Assembly (NCBI GenBank): GCA_005765155.1
Contig: VCCP01000004.1
Coordinates: forward strand, 2,294,001-2,358,000
Reading direction: 5' to 3'
Length of the DNA stretch: 64,000 nucleotides
Origin: Zelopaecilomyces penicillatus
Taxonomy: Eukaryota > Ascomycota > Sordariomycetes > Hypocreales > Pseudodiploosporaceae
Below are positions 58,401 to 64,000 of the stretch, one piece after another. Both the position numbers and the translations under genes were made by a program. How positions within the stretch are numbered: the first letter of the stretch is position 1; every line of letters begins with the position of its first letter. A model generated the notes under the pieces. It did no database searches and was not told the DNA's origin. It saw only the letters and a program-made list of their open reading frames with translations.

Positions 58401-60706
58401 TATCTAGCGAGAAGTTATCGATAGTTCCCGTAGACATGTACTTTTCTCTAATTGGGTACGAAACGGCCGATTCAGAATCATCGCCATCTTCACGTCCATT
58501 AACACGCCCAGCCCTCGCTCGCTGGACCTCTTCAAACAACGCGTTTAGTTCTTCATCCGTGAGACTTGAGAAATTCTGATCAGTTCCTAATATGGCACCA
58601 GCTGCTTCTCTTCGGGCCATAGACCAGTCAGATTCCTTGCCGTTGCGTGGAGAGAACGCCGGGGACTCTGGCCTAGAATCGAGGCCATAGTCAGAGACTT
58701 TACTAAAGGTTCTTTCATGACCAGGGCGAGGACTTGGTGATCCGGTTCGGTCGAGAGCTTGGAACTGACTCGCTGTTATTGATTGTCGGAGCAAACTCTG
58801 TCCCCCCACTTCCGCTCGCTCAGCTCTAGCTTCCATAGGATGGTTGAATCTGAAGATGTGGAAGTCGCCTAAAATCACTCGATATCCGGAATGGAGTTGT
58901 TTCGGTTCTGTGATTCGTTTGCCATTAACCATGACCGATGCTCCTTCACTAGGAACGACCATAACAGTTCCGTCTGCAGCGTTTTCAAAGGTACAATGGT
59001 CATGCAATATTCTGGTGCCGTTAAGACGGATGTTTGCTTGATGATCAGCATTTGTGTCAACGTTGCCAACTGTCGTGGTTCCCGGCTTGACGTTGTAGAC
59101 CAGGCACTCTGCAAGGAGAGGGTCGTCGGACAAGTTGACCAAATGCGGCATCTTTTTGGGTGTGTGCAGGCCCACAAAGCCCTTTTCAATACTGATTCCA
59201 AGCTCTTCTAAGGCCGCTTCACGCTCCTTGTGAATCTCCTCAGTCTTTTGCAACTTCTGTTCCCAGGTTTGATTCAAGTCGGTGAGCAGTTTCTCACTCT
59301 GGCTGAGCTGCTCCGCGATCTCAGCCTTGGATACTTTCTTGATCGAGCCATCGGACTGAGTGATGCTGACAATCTGCTTCTCTAACGGTGTTCCTTCATC
59401 GTAGACTTCATCAGGTGGAAGCCCTGCGGCTCCAGCACTACCCGTGATGCCGCTACCAAGTTTGCTTCTTAGAAGTGATAGTTCCTCCTTCAGTTCACGA
59501 ATCATGCGAGCATTAGCATCCTCATTGACGACGGCGTGGTTCTTGATCCGCTTAGCGGAATCGGCATAACGCAGGGTGCTTAGTGTTTCATCATAATTGA
59601 TATCAGCAGGGCTAATGGCCGCAATCATGGCGGTCATGCTGTTTCCTCCCAGCGAGTCCTTGAGCAACCACGTCAAAATACTGTCACGATATGGCACTTG
59701 CCCTGCGGCGCCTTTCTTTTTTTTGCCAGTAGATAGGTCGGCCAAGGCAGCTATGACACGACCCAGTGTAGAAAGCGATCGATTAATCTCAGCACCTTCC
59801 TTTAATCGTGCACCAGTCGCTCCAGTAGACGTTGCTCGCTCAGAACCCGCCAAATCGACCAGACTGATCTTTGCAACCTTTTCCATCTCCATCTTGGTCT
59901 CTGCGTCGTATTTCTTTTGCGTCAGCATGAGTGTGAAAACAGCATGACTTCGACTGGACGTCTCGTTCATGTTTGTTGCCGCCACAGTTCTGGCCTTGTT
60001 TCCTTCATCCATCAAATTTTCAATTTCTTGGAAGCCATTCACAATGAGCTTGGCTAGGTCCTCGACATAGGGACCCGTTGATGGATGCTCTCGGACTTTC
60101 AAGTTGCCTTTCGTGGAGGGGTTAAGCAGATCTCTGACCCGCTCATTGTAGATTTCGAGGTATGACACTTCAACTGTGCACTTTGTAGTTTTGTCTTCTT
60201 GTATTTTGTCGATCCTGCGAAACATTTCCTGGCAAATTTGTGGAATGATGCCAACTTCCTTGCCGTAACCCATCATAGAATAAGACTTTCCAGATCCAGT
60301 TTGACCGTATGCAAAGATGCAGTTGTTGTATCCTTGAAATGCATTGTCCAATAAAGGCTCTCCCAAGTCGTCGAACAGATTAGACTGGCGAGCGTAATTT
60401 GAATCATCTTTGCTAAAAGACCAGTATGATCTGTCGAAGGCGAATGCTTTGGGTGCGGTGTCCTTGGCTCCTTTGTTATTGCTATCGGGTGGTGTGATGA
60501 CCGTCTGGTTTCCCTCCATGCCAACAATTAACTTCGACCCCCGTTCAATTTCTACCAGTCGTGTTAGCATGGCATATTCTTACGCGGGCAATAGAGCTGC
60601 AACACCACCAGCAGTCACTAGTCAGTCTATCTATCAACTTACCCCGTGAGTTGAACGGTCGCACTCTCACCACCACCTTGATGTTGCCTCCCCCAGCGGG
60701 CGCCAT
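55429..60706 (-). CDS. uncA: Kinesin-3 motor (UNC-104/KIF1-type, UncA)
   Basis: Two exons on the minus strand, 60706-60643 and 60551-55429 (91-nt intron), encoding 1728 residues. The N-terminal motor starts GNIKVVVRVRPFNSREIERG. It has the P-loop GQTGSGKS at about 104-111, switch I NMNETSSRSHA and switch II LVDLAGSE. TGARLKEGAEINRSL follows and the neck is SAKRIKNHAVVNED. It also carries the kinesin-3 lysine loop (STGKKKKGAAGQVPYRDS). Next come short coiled coils, an FHA domain (about 500-600, with CLVYNVKPGTTTVG and LRHSGYRV-like turns) and KIF1B/DUF3694 regions. A C-terminal PH domain has LKGGYLLVPNTESTRWVKRF and DNTWLFAARSERDKMDWIF. Kinesin-3 moves endosomes and vesicles toward microtubule plus ends and drives polar growth in hyphae. 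Length and domain order match filamentous-fungal UncA. Without the 64-nt first exon the first motor strand would be lost. Confidence 0.95.
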
Positions 60707-62633
60707 GATTACTCAAACGTATGCGGGGACCCAAGCTGGTCCCCTTAAGCCCCTCGTGTTGCGGTAGGCAATGCGCCTACGTCGTTGGACTACCTCGAGT
60801 CTCAAAAAGTCGTGTCGCGCACAATTTAAACGCCGTGTCCAAAGAGAGCCCTCATATGTTCCAAAATGCGCAAGTCCATCAAGGACGTCCGTACATGCTC
60901 GCCGTGCTCGGCCGTTTGTTCCTCTTGTTGAGCCAAGATGGGGGGTCGTAAGGGGTTGGCAGTCGGGATCAAATGAGCGGCCTGTCAAGACAAGGTCCGT
61001 GTGTTGCTCGAAGGGGTCGGTCGCGAGAGTTTGTGTCAACGGTCGTGCTAAGCCAGCTGCACGGGGAATCCGCTCGCTTTCCAATGCTAACCCAGTCGTC
61101 AAAATCGTGGGGTCTCGTTAAAAATGCTGCCGTCTCGTGACAGTGTGACAGGTGTAGTACGGAGCATGGGATTCAACAAATTCAACAGGGGAACGCCATC
61201 GCGCGAATCGTTACTCTGTACAGTAGCAGTAGTAGCTCAGGTATGATTGGAGGGGGGCCTGATAAGTTAGCAATTGTGCTCATGCACAAGATAAGGGTCG
61301 GGGGCCGTTCACGTGCAAAGGCCGAGGGGTTGGCCGCAGATTAGCCGCAGACAGCCGAGTTTGAAAGGTCGCGGACATTGCTGACAAGCTTCACTCCATC
61401 TTCATACCATGATGCCCCTAGTAAAGCTAGCATGCGAATAATGGGTGTGCGTGCATGGCATCAGCACAACTTGATAAAGTACCTGCATCAAAGGTAAAAA
61501 AGAAAAAAAAAAAAAAACGCTCATCAAGAGCTTGAGTAACTCATGGTAGCGTACATCGGATGTGTATGAGCTCCAAACCCCATCAGGCATGTGTCACAAT
61601 GTTACCCAAATTGTTGGTTGCGCAGTATGAGTTAACTCATGTAATACAACACGCCTCACTAATGCCAGCTCTGCAGGTATTTAACTAGTTAACGCATCTT
61701 AACACATGCACTTCGTCATTCACTATAACTCCAGTCCTTGATGCGATATAGTTGTTCGTCTTGCTCAAATCGAGACAGCAAAAGTTGGGCACAGATTTAG
61801 CATCTCACGATGACGAGCCCAACGTCGCCTTACCTGCAAACCGTATATGTCTAGGTAGGCTAGACGCCTTAGTAGCTACCACGCTTGTTCAACAACTCCT
61901 CGGCCTCGTGATTCCTCTTTAAACACAAACGTCTGCATCAAGGCCCAAGCTAGTATTACTCTGGGAATCAAACGATTACTATGGCTGCTTCTATGCTAGG
62001 AGTGTCGACGTACGTTTTCTAGCAATAGGAATCAAGATGCAACCAAGCCGGTTCTGCCAAATGTTGTATCAATAAACCCGATGCCTATTGTGCAGGCTAA
62101 ACATGAGTTTAGCTCGACGTACACCGGGGCTCTACCCGCCTCGTTTTTATCGCAGGCATAGAGTAACTCTCGCACGGCATAGTGCATGCCATTATAACAA
62201 GAGGGCTGTGGTTTTATAAAAGTGATAGTGTGCATTAAAGTACTTCAACACGCCAAACTACCTAGGTACCTTGTCTACATCCATCTTGTTGGTAAACTGA
62301 GGCTTCATGACTTTGCGCGATTGCATACGGTAACAGAGCTGAGCTGCAGCCGATTGGAGCCTTGGGCAGTAGAAACTAGATGTCAGACCCAACCACCAGT
62401 AAGAACGGCTCTTCCAGCCTATCTTTTTATTTGGGTAGAAGGTGTAACAAACGCAATCGGCACCCAACTCAGCTGTAAAAAGCCTACCAATAACGATAAA
62501 TACAATTATAACCACCCCAGCCATCCATCTTACACCTAAAACCTTGGGCCCCAACCAACCGTGATAGGGACATTATCAGATAACCCAACCAAGAAATCCT
62601 AAAAGATCTTCCCAAAACTCGTCATCCTCGATT
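60707..62633. other. Intergenic region
   Basis: About 1.9 kb between the kinesin promoter (-) and the small gene at 62634 (+). The first 500 bp is the kinesin upstream region. AT-richer sequence with GTTAAC/TTAACA words follows at about 61600-61710. A 67-codon minus-strand frame at 62032-62235 reads smoothly but has no motif. No gene assigned. Confidence 0.4.
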
Positions 62634-63113
62634 ATGAATCGATACTGGATACCCCATTTGGACATTCACAGGAAAATCATCACCCAGGAGCTCCAATACC
62701 ATCTTGGCCGGCAGGCAACTGTTCGTCCATACACGCTCGAGGTATCTAGTCCATGATTTAGGCCTCTCCGTCACCATGCTATCAGCTCACACATTGAGCT
62801 CATTCAGGGGGACGATGGCTTTCTCATCACAACGCCAGGGTCATGTCTAACAGATGTGAGCTATGTATTCTCCTCCGTCCAATTGTTCCTCAAACGTTGA
62901 CAAAGCATCGTTTTATCCTCCACTCAGGAACAAATAGACGATATATGCAGGAAATCGAGGGAGTATTGGGACAGACAGACACGGGCAAAGCTGAGGGAAA
63001 ATCCATCAAAGATATTAAAACGACCTCTGCATCAACCAGTCACAATGTCCAAAAACACAACCGACAATGCCAAAATGCCGGAAAGTCGCCGAAGCAGATA
63101 TAGGCGCTCATAG
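62634..63113 (+). CDS. Small three-exon protein of unknown function
   Basis: Exons 62634-62741, 62808-62855 and 62928-63113, with introns of 66 and 72 nt (donors GTATCT and GTGAGC, acceptors TTCAG and CTCAG). All joins are phase 0, giving 113 residues. The spliced protein reads evenly: MNRYWIPHLDIHRKIITQEL, then LGRQATVRPYTLE-GDDGFLITTPG, CLTD-EQIDDICRKSREYWDRQ, LKRPLHQPV, ending in an arginine/serine-rich tail. There is no signal peptide, membrane segment or catalytic motif. The middle GDDGFLITTPG exon is 16 codons long. It has the look of a conserved hypothetical of hypocrealean fungi, but I cannot name a family. Because each exon is short, plain ORF calling reports only a shifted frame here. 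The evidence is the three in-phase splice joins and the coherent composition, not a known domain. Confidence 0.6.
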
Positions 63114-64000
63114 CTCCAGTCAGCAGTACTAAAAGCAGGTCGGATAACCGACATTCAGGGGGATGAGTCGCCGAAGCTGGCTTTGCCATGCAGGGTTTCT
63201 ATCTTTACAATATTTAGGAGGAGCTCAGCTGTGTTGAAAGCTCTATGGCCATGATGCTCTTCTATAGGTCGTGATGGCCTGGTTGGGAAGAATTGATCGA
63301 CAATAGTATATTGTTCTGCAGGCTGAATGATTGACCTTTCCGTTGAACAAGGAGATAATTAAGGTCTCTAAGTCTTTCTCTTCCATAGATTGTTGGCGTA
63401 AACCAATAGTACCAGAGTTGAATTGTTCTTTAGGCATTGCCCGCATCAGAGCCCAACAAAAAGTGAACCCCTCAAAGATCGGAGACCCAACCGTGAGCAT
63501 GTGTCTCACTGCATGTGAACACTATATGTAAGACCACTGAGCTGGTTAGAGGAATATCAATGGATATTGCCAGCCAATACTTGAAAAGGTTCTGGAGATA
63601 TTGACGCTCTTGGAGCAGCGTGGTATGCATGCGCTGATGCCCGCGCCTCCACCCCTCCCCAATGTGTAAACTTTGCAAGAAATATGGACTTCCTTGAAAC
63701 GTAACAGTCGCAAAAAGATGGCCTCATTTCCTGCCGCACATGTTCTTCATCCAATCCTGTACGCATGGCAATCGTAGGGGGGGCATTCCATTATTGAGAA
63801 GAGATGATAAACGCCACCAATCGCACTTCTCAGAAACCGATGATTCGAGATGAGAAAAGCAGAGCAGCATGATATCCAAGCAACATGCACCTCTGTTTTC
63901 TTGAAGAGCAGAAAGTAATGGCGGTCACTTAACTGTCGCCGAGACTTCGAAACTCTCCTCGTATTTTTTTAGATCCAAGGACCCTGCTGACCACACCAGC
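63114..64000. other. Right-hand end of the window, no firm gene
   Basis: Minus-strand frames at 63243-63509 and 63557-63766 read more like protein than most spacers here, but they are in different frames. I could not join them with confidence or recognise any motif. They could be exons of a gene entering from beyond 64000. Otherwise nothing recognised. Confidence 0.3.

Overview
The window comes from the nuclear genome of a filamentous ascomycete, most likely a sordariomycete and probably Hypocreales. The evidence is genes split by short GT-AG introns (about 50-110 nt) with CTAAC/CTGAC-type branch sites, long intergenic spacers carrying TAGGTA/TACCTA-type words and microsatellites, and a set of proteins (LaeA-like methyltransferase, UncA-type kinesin-3, Mx-like dynamin, class III ADH) typical of Pezizomycotina. 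There is no operon-like organisation. Species cannot be fixed from the sequence alone.

Left part (1-18.2 kb), gene-poor: an NmrA-like NAD(P)-binding protein (+), an ADGF/CECR1-type adenosine deaminase (-), a small secreted cysteine-rich protein (+), an AidB-like acyl-CoA dehydrogenase ending in the peroxisomal signal SKL (-), then a 6.5-kb stretch with no convincing gene, then a 72-residue AN1 zinc-finger protein (+).

Middle part (19.5-47.3 kb), gene-dense housekeeping: endonuclease III with unusual SUMO-motif-rich tails (-), S-(hydroxymethyl)glutathione dehydrogenase (-), nucleoporin Nup85 (+), a mitochondrial aconitase paralogue (+), a long disordered protein with a cysteine-rich N-terminus (-), a SCYL1/Cex1-type pseudokinase (+), a dynamin-family GTPase with an in-frame stop before its GED (+), a UPF0390/DUF2462 small basic protein (+), a group II PLP decarboxylase (-), a tail-less cytochrome b5 (-) and the mitochondrial protease Oma1 (-).

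Right part (49-64 kb): a DUF985 cupin reading frame broken by one missing base (+), a six-exon LaeA-like methyltransferase (-), a 3.9-kb gene-poor stretch, a 1728-residue kinesin-3 with FHA and PH domains (-), and a three-exon, 113-residue gene of unknown function that simple ORF calling would miss (+).

All multi-exon models were joined by hand from splice signals and checked for codon phase. Total coding length is divisible by three in every model except the frameshifted cupin. No rRNA, tRNA, CRISPR array or intact transposon was recognised. The most notable items are the disrupted dynamin and cupin genes, the SUMO-motif arrays in Nth1, the PTS1-bearing AidB-like enzyme, the small gene at 62.6 kb and the 32-base poly-C run. 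I did not find a clearly new multi-gene system.
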